Shown here piece by piece: positions 13,140 through 23,189 of a stretch of DNA of 64,000 bases. Position 1 is the stretch's first letter. Every line of letters starts with the position of its first letter. A program made the translations under genes and the position numbers. A model generated the notes under the pieces. That model was not told the DNA's origin and did no database searches. It was given only the letters and a program-made list of their open reading frames with translations. The DNA comes from Prinsepia uniflora (Eukaryota; Streptophyta; Magnoliopsida; Rosales; Rosaceae): contig CM064874.1 of the NCBI GenBank assembly GCA_032719365.1, positions 28,072,716 through 28,136,715 on the forward strand. Reading direction: 5' to 3'.

Positions 13140-13700
13140 TTCGGAAAATTAATTCGGGCTTGAAGCCCAGTTCATAAAAAGTGGTTTTAATGAACGAGAT
13201 TTCGGGTTTTGGAATCGGATTTCAGGATGACGATCTGGGATTTGATTTTGGAACTAGAAAGTGGATTTCTGGATTTGGGTTCGGAATGGTCATTCCGGAT
13301 GCTAACTTACAGAATGATGGTTTCAGATTTGGATTTTGAAATAGATGATGGATATGATTCTGAATTTGGATTCGGGATGCTGATTTCGGATTCGGCTTGG
13401 AATTCGAAATGGTGATTTCGAATTCGGATTTGGACTTGGATTTGGAAATGATTTTAAAATGGTTTTGGATTGGATTTTCTGGATCTAATTATTGGGTTTA
13501 AAGACCCGGATATGATACATGACGGGGGCGGGCCCGGATTGGGTTTAAAGACCTAAATTGAGTTTAAAGACTCAGGAGTTTATGATTTTCCCCCGTAGGC
13601 CTATTGAGTTTAAAGACTTGGGAGTTTAAAGACTCGGATTATATTGAGGCCTGGATTGAGTTTAAAGACTCGGGAGCTTAAAGACTCGGATAGATCCAGC
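13140..13700 (+). repeat. Serial short hairpins and GATTTGGATT-type simple sequence in the LTR
   Basis: Degenerate purine/T-rich repeats of the type GGATTTGGAATTCGGAT (about 13200-13480) are followed by a run of short inverted repeats. Examples are GGGCTTGAAGCCC near 13158, GGGTTTAAAGACCC near 13495 and several GAGTTTAAAGACTC between about 13560 and 13690. Each can fold back on itself. The same position in the other LTRs holds different short hairpins. Confidence 0.75.
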
Positions 13701-15239
13701 AGGTTCGATTGGTTGACATGGACTTCAAATGTGTTTTGGATTTTGATGAGAACTTGATGGTTATAATAATGATGGTTTTCAAATAATGGTTTTTTCGATG
13801 TTTTGGGCTATGACCCGGATGTTATGGATGTTTTGATGGTTTTGGGCTGAGGCTCGGGATTTAAGGAAAGGAAATGATTTCGGTTTGCATAAACGGTTTT
13901 GATTATCTCGGAAATGAACTGGTTTTATATGCATGCATATTCTTTTAAACAGAGGGTATTAATGTCTTTTCTTAAACGGTTTTCGAAACTTATCTTTTAT
14001 TTTTGTCCACTCACAGTCTTTTGTATTTTCGATACCCTCCATGTAACACCCCGGAAATTCGAGGATTTTAATATTGTAATTTAATATATGAATTGACGTT
14101 TTTACCATTGTGAATGGTATGTCCAAATTATTGACTTTTTGATTGGTGGGTCAAATGGACTTTAACCAGTGACCGTGACGTAGTTCGGGACGTCACGAGT
14201 TCATAGACAGGGGGCACGTCCAATTCGGACGATCAGAGAAAAAGTTATTACTATTGGAAGTTTAGGGGCATTACCGTAATTTGGACTTTAGGGGCGAAAA
14301 TGTTGACTTTTCGTTTGGCAACTAATTTTCACATGACTTAAGGACCGTTAGGTAGGTCTCGATGTCCTGAGTCCGTAGACAGGCGGCACGCCAAAATCGG
14401 ACTTCGTACGAGGAAGTTATGGTCAGAAACGTGAAATCGGGAGGTTCGCGTCTCGATTTTCGTGTCGAATATTTTATTCTGATATTCTGATTGGAGGACA
14501 CCTGGATGAGTGACAAGTGTCACTCACCCATTGGCTAGATTGGATCAGATCCACTATGGGTTTAAATACCATTAAAACCAACTTTTAATTCCAGCCATTG
14601 ATCTGAAACCTCCAGATTTCATCCCAACCATTGATCTCAACCCTGAGATCAAATCTGGACCATCCATTTTGTGTGAACAGATTCCCTCCATTTCTATATA
14701 TTTTCCTACCCGACACCACATTCTGCCCATTTCAACCATCACACCTGCATAGCACCTGGTTTCTGCGTTGTGAGTGGCTGGACTGGACTGGTGAGGCGGC
14801 AGACGGCAGTGATCACGGCGGCGGACGGCGGCGAGACAGGCAGTCCTCAAAACCCGAAACGGTTTGAAAAACTCAGAATTTGAAACTTGATTTCCAACGT
14901 GTGTCTTTGATTTCTATTAACCCTAATCGATTCTAGGGACTAATAGGAACCTCAAGAGCTTGTTTTCGTGAGCTGAGAAGGCTTGAATGGAGGCTAAACG
15001 GCGACGGGAAAAACCGGGTTCTGTTCATCGAGGTAAGTCTCTGATCCAGTGCGTGTTTGATGATTTTAATTAGCTAGAACCCTTTCTGGGATTGAGACGA
15101 GTAATTAGGAACAAACCCGAACAAAAATGGTTGAGAATTGAGGGATTGGTGACCGGGTCATGATCGCGGGTCTGATCGACCCAATTGTAGAGAAACGGGT
15201 CGACCCGTCTGAGGACAGGGGTGATGACGTGGCACCCTG

Positions 15240-15565
15240 TCAGTGACGTGGACCACTCTTGTGTCGACACGTGTCACATGTCAGTGCACAGTCAGCACTG
15301 ACATGTTAGTGACGTGGCCCAATCAGGGACTGCCACGTGTCACTGACATGTCAATGACATGGACCAGTGCCGTGCTGACACGTGGCACATGTCAGATCTG
15401 ACACGTGGCCTGACAGATCAGTGAGGTTGACCAATCGGGTGTTGACACGTGGCACATGTCAGAGTCTGACATGTCAGACCTGACAGCTGTCAACATGACG
15501 TCATGCTGACGTCAGCGGTGACGTCAGCAGGGACTGTTCCTGCGTTGACCGACGCGTTGACCGGC
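15240..15565 (+). promoter_or_regulatory. Dense ACGT-core (G-box and CRE-like) cluster in the LTR
   Basis: About 320 bp hold six CACGTG hexamers and three TGACGTCA octamers, with many TGACATGTCA-like half palindromes between them. These are core sites for plant bZIP and bHLH factors. The cluster recurs in the sister solo LTR and, in the opposite orientation, in the minus-strand LTRs (about 24830-25005 and 49200-49560). Enhancer activity is inferred, not shown. Confidence 0.6.
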
Positions 15566-16149
15566 ACGTGGGGGCGCGTGTGAACAGTGTTTTTGGTGGG
15601 ACCACCACTATTCTTTAGGTTTCGACGATCCAGATCCAATGGCGGTGGTTTCGGGTCGATCGGAGATCATTAAGTTGGTCAAAATGAGGTTTATTGCCTC
15701 GGGAAGAGCGTTCGGGCGGCTTTGCCGGGTCGGTTTCGGTCTAGGGTTTCATGGTTAAATGTTAGGGGTTTGTATTGACCTTTACGTATACTTTGGACAT
15801 GACAGGGATTGTACAATTGTACCAGAACGAGGGTATACGTTCGGTTTTCAGCAGGATTGTACTGTGAGTGGGCCGTTTTCCTTAAACCCTTGTGTGCATA
15901 AATGTTTTCTGGTTTACTTATATATATTCACATGCTAAAAACAAATAACGGTTTTGATGATATGGAAATTATGGTTATGGAACGTTTCACGGTATTTGGG
16001 CATGAGACCCGTCTGATGAAACTTAAAGATTGGTTTGGATTTTATCTATGTATATATATATGCTTTGCATCTGGATATCAATAAAATGTATTTGGTACTG
16101 CACTGTATAGATCCATTCATGTGATATTGTCTCCTCCGGATGAGGTACC

Positions 16150-16330
16150 CCGGAGTGGTCACGGACGTCTAGAACGTCCAATGTCTATGACGCTAAGCAT
16201 CATGGATGCTGTACCCGAACGGGGTTCGGGGATTGAACTCGGAATTGAGACCCGAGTGGCACGCGTAGCCTTGAGATTGTGACCTTATTGGATGTCAGGG
16301 ACGTCAGACATCGGGGATGTCAAGATCGGA
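16150..16330 (+). repeat. Chain of mini-hairpins, LTR subfamily B
   Basis: Consecutive short inverted repeats: GACGTCTAGAACGTC, AGCATC-atg-GATGCT, CCCGAAC-ggg-GTTCGGG, ACTCGG/CCGAGT with a 9-nt loop, and GACATC-ggg-GATGTC. Stems are 5-7 bp. The sister LTR (46550-46720) has the same series with small arm changes. Confidence 0.85.
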
Positions 16331-17078
16331 GTGTATAGTGCAGTGGCTAAAATTATGTTTATGGTTTTATTATATGCCTTATGATACATATTATATGAAT
16401 TATGGTTTTTTTTTAAATTCTGATGCATGCATGTTTGGAAAACGGAGGGGTAAATTATATGTTTTACTTACTAAACGATTTTATAAACTTGAGTTTCGGT
16501 CCACTCACCCTTGATGTTTTGGTAACCCCTCCAGGTCGTGCTAATGAGGTAGAGGAGGAACCTGAGGCTGAGGCATAGATCTACTTCTGCGTACCTGAAT
16601 CCCTGTTGGGTGATTTTACCCGCAGGTTTATGTTAGAGTCGTGCTCGCAACTTGTGATTTGGATTTCATCCCTTGTCTGACATCTGTTTATTTCGAACTT
16701 GATGTAAAACTTTAATTTGTTTTTTTTTTATGCATTTGAACGTTTAAGGTTAAAATTGGAACATTATTTTGGGTGTCAGACGGGAGCAGGGCACGTCCCC
16801 ATGTGGTCCCAGAGAGGATCGGGGCGGGTCCTGTCACTCCAGGTTTGATGCGGTGCGGGCTGTGGTTAGAGAGACGGGGACATCACACACGCGGTCGACA
16901 GTAGATTTTGCGCGCTCTAAGAATTCTGGAAGTTTTTGGACGATTATTTTGGGAATCCCTAGTCCGGCTTACGTGTTACATGGAGGTTAGACGTCGGTTT
17001 AGCCTTCGTGTCACGCGTAAGTTAGACGGGAGCATGACTTAGCCCTTAATCCTGGGGGATTGGGGGAGGGTCGTGTCA

Positions 17079-17134
17079 CATATGCTAGCATTCTAATTGC
17101 ACATGTAATCTTTTGATGAGGTGATAACCCGAGT
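17079..17134 (-). pseudogene. Harbinger transposase fragment, middle piece
   Basis: On the minus strand this reads SPHQKITCAIRMLAY, a typical Harbinger transposase N-terminal block. It runs in frame into the piece at 11305 and below once the solo LTR 11311-17078 is removed. It joins upstream to 19666-19719 once the solo LTR 17135-19665 is removed. The in-frame continuity shows that both solo LTRs entered one transposase gene. Confidence 0.85.
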
Positions 17135-19665
17135 TGTGACGCCCCGGAAATTCGAAACACGAAAATTTGGAAACTTTAGGGAAAATGACGATTTTGCCCC
17201 GGAATTGGGCAAAAAGTTGACTTTTAATTTGAGTGGTCAAACAGACTTTGACCGATGACCGTGACGTAGTACGAGACGTCACGAGTTCATAGACAGGTGG
17301 CACGTCCAATTCCGACATTCGAGGAGAAAGTTATGACGTGCGGAAGGTGGTGAAAGGGGCCGAAAGTTGACTTTTTGATCAGGACCATGTTTGGACTTTC
17401 CGGGAGTACCGTTGGATAGGTCTCGGGACGCTGAATCCGTAGATAGGCGGCATGCGTCAATCGGAGTCCAAACAAGAAAGTTATGAGTCTAAAACGATGA
17501 GGGGCATTTTGGTAATTCGTTGTGCCAAGGGTAAAATGGTAATTTTCTGCAGTTGGGATTATTGTATGAATTAAATTAGCTGATTCACTTCATTTGGGTG
17601 AGGATTGATTATGTGGTGACATCTGTCACCATTAGAGGAAGATTAGTGGCTAAATGCCTAATACCAACAAATGCACCCGCCCACCGTCCCGTGTTGATTC
17701 GATCAAATTGATCGGTGAAGAAGGCTAGGTGATGCAACCTGAGACGGGAAGAGGAACTAAGATAGAAAACGAGTGGAATTGAGGGGAGAATTGAGGAAAA
17801 ACAGAACCCTAACCCGAGACACCGAAGAGTGAAAAATTGAAGAACAATTGATAGTCGAATTGGACTATGCGGATCATAATTGTTGAAATTGAAGTTGATT
17901 TAAGCTTCTTAAGGTTAAGGCGAGTTGAACCCACTCAGAAATTGAGGGAATTAGAGTCATTTTGCTATGGAACCGAAGGAGAGAGGGCTTCGGTTTTTCG
18001 AGATTGAGTCGAGCACCTGGGAGGCTTGAGGGAAGAAATTGAAATTGGAAACACATTCAGGAGACTTCTATGAAGCTTTTGCCTGAATCAATTTGAAGAA
18101 ATCGATGGATAGTGAACGGAACAGATGTTGAAGTTTCAACAAGAACACTCGATGTTTGATCGAAGGGATTGAGGTACTGACGCTGGTAAGTGACCTTGCA
18201 GACCTTAAATTCGAGATTAAACGATACTGTTAGAAGATTGAATTGTAAGAAATGATTCAGAATTGATGGAGTTTGGAACGGGTTGTATCGCGGGCTAGCT
18301 GGACCCGTTTACCAGGTAAACGGGTTGGAACGACAACTGTTCATGGACACTGTTCACGGCGCGTGGCACCCACGCGCAGCCATTCACGGCGGCGCGTGAA
18401 GGCGCGTGAGCGGGATTTTCGAGGTACGGTCAACATGAAACTTGTCCTATTTAATGTAACGAACATATTTGGTGTTGGTTGCGAGTTGATCGGACACCGT
18501 CTCGATAATGTTTCGAGGGTCCGAAGGTTTATGTTGCGTATTAAATTAATATTAAATTCCCGGAAAATTATGATAAATTAATATGATGATAATTAGGTCC
18601 CTAGTGACCCTGAGTAATGATTTTGGACAGGATTCGGGATTTCCGAGCAAGTGTCGGAAATTACGGAAACGCGTGCAGCGCGGGAAACGAGCAGTTGGAC
18701 GGTGTTTGAGTGGACGTTTGTTTTATAAATTGATATGCATGCATAGTTAAATGTTTTATATGATTTATGGCATGATTTGAATTGCAATGATTTGATATGA
18801 TTATTTTGAGATTTAATGATTATTTTAATCGGTGCTTCGGGCACGTTTTTTGAGAAAATGTGAAATGAATGTTTTGGGCGAAGGCCCGGGATTTATGATT
18901 GGTTTTGGCTTGGATTCTGAGTTGGGAGATTGATTTCATGGATTTGTGATATTTTCGGATATGATTTTACGAATTTGCGTGTATTGAATTATTTAATGAT
19001 TTTACGGATTGACGAGAAATGAGATTTGGGCATATGGCCCCATGATAGTGGTTTTGACATGGTTTTGATACTTGATTTGAAATAATGCTTTTGATTGCGT
19101 ATTGATGTTTGATGACTCCAGATGTGTAATTCCTGGAGGGACTCCAGATGCGTAATTCCTGGAGGGACCGGATGCGTAATTCCCGGTAAGGCTGGATGTG
19201 TAATTCCCAGCAATGGATGACGACTTTGGATGTGTAATTCCCAGAGGATCCTCGGATGTGTAATTCCCGAGTTATATGCTTTATTATATGGTGAACTGAT
19301 TTTATAAAGTGATTTAAATGATTCAAATGTTTTCACATGTTGGGCTTCAGAGCCGGATTTGTTGTTATTCATGTGTTTTATCCTATGCATGCATGATTTG
19401 TAAAACTGGAGGGTAAACTGATGTGTTTTGATAAATGTGTTTTAACGAATATTATTTTGTCCACTCACACCTTTGTTTTTGATGACCCTCCAGGCCGTGG
19501 CACAACGTTCGGGGCTGATCTCGAGGCGGAGGCATGAGCAGAAATCAGTACAGTTATCCCTGGTCTGACAGGTGCTGAAGGGTACTTTCGGGACTTCAGT
19601 TGACTTGTCAGACGGGAGCAGGACCAGGCACGGTTATCCAGGTCCAGTTGGGACGGGTCCTGTCA
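17135..19665 (+). mobile_element. Solo LTR, subfamily C (2531 bp)
   Basis: Starts TGTGACGCCCCGGAAATTCG and ends GGACGGGTCCTGTCA, with a perfect 5-bp target duplication CGAGT (17130-17134 and 19666-19670). Inserted in the Harbinger transposase remnant. It carries the common LTR module GACAGGTGGCACG and its echo, and an imperfect roughly 30-bp tandem repeat built on GGATGTGTAATTCCCGG (about 19112-19275), each unit forming a small fold. No body is attached. Confidence 0.95.
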
Positions 19666-19719
19666 CGAGTACATCTAGGGCATCTAGCTTTTGTGCGAAG
19701 TAGTTGTCATGAGAGACTA
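19666..19719 (-). pseudogene. Harbinger transposase fragment, N-terminal piece
   Basis: On the minus strand it encodes DNYFAQKLDALDVLG, matching the usual Harbinger block before the RMLAYG motif. An old minus-strand LTR begins at about 19720, so the transposase N-terminus was displaced or lost beyond it. Confidence 0.8.
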
Positions 19720-20003
19720 ACACGACCCACTCCCAATCCCACCCCCAATCCCCTGGGATTAAGGGGTAAGTCATGTTACCGTCTAACCCACGTGCGACAC
19801 GAAGGCTAAACACCTGTTTAACCCCCATGGAATACGTAAGTCAGACAAAAGGATACCCAGGTCAACATACCAAAATCAACGTCTGATTTCCCAGAGTGTG
19901 CAGAATCACTGTGGATCGCATGTGTGATGTCTCTGTCTCACTAACAATAGCCTACATCGCATATCAACAATCTGGAGGGTATCGAAAAACATAAAAGACT
20001 GTG
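19720..20003 (-). mobile_element. Old LTR, 3' terminal part (continues at 51569-52617)
   Basis: Begins TAACACGACCC, a decayed form of TGACACGACCC, and matches by eye the reverse complement of the end of the solo LTR 11311-17078, including the lines around 16940-17078. It is interrupted at 20004 by the minus-strand LARD. The host sequence resumes at 51569 after the duplicated CTGTG. It is therefore older than everything inside 20004-51568. Confidence 0.8.
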
Positions 20004-22304
20004 TGACAGGGCCCATCCCAATCCCCCCCGGGATTAGTGCGGGATGACCCTGCTCCCGTCTGACACGAAGTGTCAGACAAGGGATATTTCCGACCTTTGC
20101 CCTCCCGGGCTATCAGAGTACGCCAGGATCCAGAGGAGGCATGTGATATCTCGGTCTCTTCTACAGTCCACATCCGATGTCAACCTGAAGGGCAGTCAAA
20201 ACATTAAAAGCTGTGAGTGGACAAAACAAGAGTTTATAAAACATATTTCATAAAAGACATTTGTACCCTTCACTAAAAAGCATGCATGCATTCGAAAACC
20301 ATTTAGCCAAATGGAACCATCAGTGGGAACTAAGCCCAAAACCATAATCAAATAAAATATACGGGCCACTGCCCAAATCCATAAGAAACCAATGAGGGAC
20401 TCAGCCCAAATCAGAAGTGAACCAAGTACACGAGCCACCGCTCAAATCCTGTGTAACCACACATCACATATCATATATCATATTTATATCATATACACAT
20501 ATAATTCACACAACCAATCCTGTCACGGTTTCCAAAGCTACGCGCGTGCTACCCAGGTCTCAATCCGAATCTTCTCAAAGTCAAGATCAATGTCCGCAGA
20601 CCACTGACCCTACCCGAGGTAATAGTAATCATAGCCTTCCTGAGAGTAAGGAACCCAACTGGGGGGTGACTCCACTCAGTCGGTGCTCCGTGACTATTCC
20701 GGGGTCCACCCAAGCCAACGACCCTCCCCAGAGGAGATAATAGAAGTAAAGGAAGGTATATCTAAGGGTTCATGCTAGGTTCCATTGAACCGTCATGATC
20801 CATAACTTTCATTAACCAGGGTTCATGCCAGTTCCCATAAACCGTCATGTACCATAATGACCTGACAAGGGTTCATGCCGGTTCCTATAAACCGTCATGA
20901 ACCACAATAACCTTTCCAAAGTTCATGCCAGTTCCCGTAAACCGTCATGAACTTGGAAATCCATCTAGGGTCCCTGACCCGAAATCATCAGTGTAAAACA
21001 ACTGGGTCTCGTGCCCGAACATATGACATCAACTGGGCACCGTGCCCGATATCTAAGGGTCAGTCACGACTCCGATCATAGTGATGCGTGCAACCATCCA
21101 TCCAGGACCGCCCTCAATCCTGGTATGTCGCCGTGAACGTATCAACCGACGCGACCACCACAAGATCATGGTGCACTCATCACCGATCGATATCCTGAAC
21201 CGTCAACACTCCGAAGTCGAGCCTCCCCAGGCTTCCCGACCACGAATCGTGCATCGTGACCTCTCCGGAAGGAACACATCTCAATCCGGAGGCGAGCGTC
21301 GTATCGTCGATCGCCGTGCACATAGCACCCGTCGCGACCACGATTTAGACCCGAAGGTCGTAAATAGCGTCATATGCCCGAGACAAAACCAAATGGGTCT
21401 CATACCCGAGTTTATCTTTTTAGAAATCCAAAACCTTTTCATTTAGAACAATAAAGACATACAGACCTGTATAGGGCCGAAACCTCGAAATACGTACCTA
21501 TACGTAACCACATACAAATGCACACATGGCATCATCAAACATGTATGAAAACATATAATAAAAATTTATGCATGCACCAATTTAGAAAACAAGGTCCACT
21601 CACAGATCGTCCGAGTTGCCGCCTTTCGATTTGCATACCACACGGACTCCCAAACCTGTCCAAATTTTAATAGAAGGTTAATAACTACTTAATTAACCTC
21701 CTACCAAAGCCCCGTAATTTTCCCGAACTTTTAACTATTTTTAAACGACCCTAAACCTTCCGACACCCCGAAAACTATCGAAACAGTATCCGATTGACAC
21801 GAGACTAGTCCCAAAATCTTCGTTACATTGAATAGAAGATTTCACGTGTTGAACACTTCCCCAAATTATGGACCACGCGCCCTCACGCGCTCCAAGAAGG
21901 GCCATATTACTGTTCATCGTCACTAACCTCCAGCAGACCGGTTTTACTGTTCCGGACCTGTTCACCTGGTTTGGCCGGTCCAACTGGATCGACGTGACCG
22001 GTTCATGGCCCTAGACACCCCATTTTTCATCCTAGTTCTTCCTTTTTGGTTCCTTTCTTCCTATTTTGATGTTTTCTAGCCATTACAATCCTTAAAACAA
22101 CCTAAAAACACCTAAATCCTATGGTTCGATTTTGAACCAAACGGTTCAAAGTTCCCAAAACTCTCCCATGGCTGCCCAGCCATCCCAAGCTTCCTAAAAC
22201 CTTCCTAACATGTCCCTAGCAACCTAATGGACTCATTAAAACCATTAAAAACCAACCATAACAACAAAAATGGAAAAATGGATCAAAATGGGCTAACCGG
22301 GTAC
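20004..22304 (-). mobile_element. Truncated 3' LTR of the old LARD
   Basis: Starts TGACAGGGCCCATCCC and runs parallel to the solo LTR 23190-26165 until about 22304. There both copies read GGGCTAACCGGGTAC and then diverge. The expected terminal CGTTACA is missing and body-like sequence begins at once. A deletion removed the LTR start, the polypurine tract and the end of the body. It keeps the terminal hairpin GTCTGACAC-gaa-GTGTCAGAC (20058-20078), the bracketing motifs and a run of GGTTCATG...CATGAACC hairpins at about 20765-20950. Confidence 0.85.
20765..20960 (-). repeat. GTTCATG...CATGAAC hairpin minisatellite
   Basis: Four units of roughly 45-50 bp. The clearest reads GGTTCATG, CGGTT, a short loop, AACCG, CATGAACC, giving a two-part stem; the others are imperfect versions. 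The same series occurs at about 23935-24125 and 48255-48490. In the plus-strand LTR near 62360-62860 it occurs in the opposite sense. Confidence 0.8.
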
Positions 22305-23189
22305 ACTCGTACACCCACTAACCAGAACGATAACCGTCTGCAACCAGACGTACGACTAACACTCACGTCGTATCGACTACATTCGACCACGTCGAATGAC
22401 AGAAGTCGTACGCTCCGAACTGACACCACTTGTCAGATCTACCATTTCGTTGACACAACAACTCGACGGTTCCTTACTAAATCTCCACTCAACGATCCAC
22501 GCTGACACATCTGACAAACTGCCACCACTTGACAGTCGCCAGTCAAAAACTGATATGACACACACTCGTGGTTACACTAACCACAAGCATTTCACTCGAC
22601 CTGTGTGTAACTAGACCCATCAGAAATACCATGACCCACTGCACAGTATCCTATGTCCAGTCCACGACCTCAACTAATCCGATGGTATCAGAACCAATCC
22701 GACTACCAATACGCTCTCCAACGCACCACCGGTATCTCCTATATACCGTCACCAGGCACGACAAGTCTGCCTAGTATCGTACCTTGAACAACGTACAAGG
22801 TACGTACATCTACCCATCAATCAGACTACAACCACCTAGGTCATAGCCAATCACGTTTCTACGATGGAGTCCATTTATCCAATCCAGTATTAGACAAATC
22901 GAAACTCCGACCCATTATTTATTTCCAAATCCGAATCCGAATCCGTAATTTCGTAAGAAATCCCAAATCCAAACCCAGAAGTCGTATCCATATCCATGTT
23001 CAAATCCGAATCCGAAATCATCATTCCGTAAGCTAGCATTTGGAATAACTATTCCGAACCCAAATCCATAAAAGAAAATCTACAGTCAAGCTCTAGAATC
23101 AAATCCTGAATCGTCACCCAGAATCCGATTCCAAAACCCAAATCCAGAAATCCTTTTTCAAGTTCTAAAATCAAATCCTGAATCGTCAT
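22305..23189 (-). mobile_element. Old LARD body, segment next to the 3' LTR
   Basis: Similar by eye to the reverse complement of the array body, for example the TGTACACTTGTACACCCAC stretch and the GATTCGGATT-rich block (22915-23185). The 3' end of the body including the polypurine tract is missing. No open frame of useful length is present. It stops at the GTCAT duplicated by the solo LTR and resumes at 26166. Confidence 0.75.

Larger units (their letters stand above)
14042..16836 (+). mobile_element. Solo LTR, subfamily B copy 1 (2795 bp)
   Basis: Starts TGTAACACCCCGGAAATTCG and ends GGCGGGTCCTGTCA. It is flanked by a perfect 5-bp target duplication, CTCCA (14037-14041 and 16837-16841), and sits inside the older LTR 11311-17078. 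It has an ACGT-box cluster at about 15240-15560 and a mini-hairpin chain at about 16150-16330. No body or primer-binding site is attached. A sister copy lies at 44007-47225. Confidence 0.95.
11311..17078 (+). mobile_element. Solo LTR (2968 bp net), split by a younger solo LTR
   Basis: Starts TGTAACGACCCGTCC and ends GGGTCGTGTCA, the termini of the LTRs described later. It interrupts the Harbinger transposase frame, which resumes at 17079. The flanks read CCATA before and CATAT after, consistent with a short target duplication (CATA, with one base lost or shared). Removing the insertion at 14042-16836 plus one duplicated CTCCA leaves 2968 bp. No primer-binding site or body follows, so it is a solo LTR. 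It has a central hairpin domain between about 12910 and 14015. Confidence 0.88.

Noticed and set aside
14322..14523. Paired minus-strand frames recurring at 44286-44487
   Set aside because: They overlap each other in two frames within the sister subfamily B LTRs, as expected from shared non-coding sequence.
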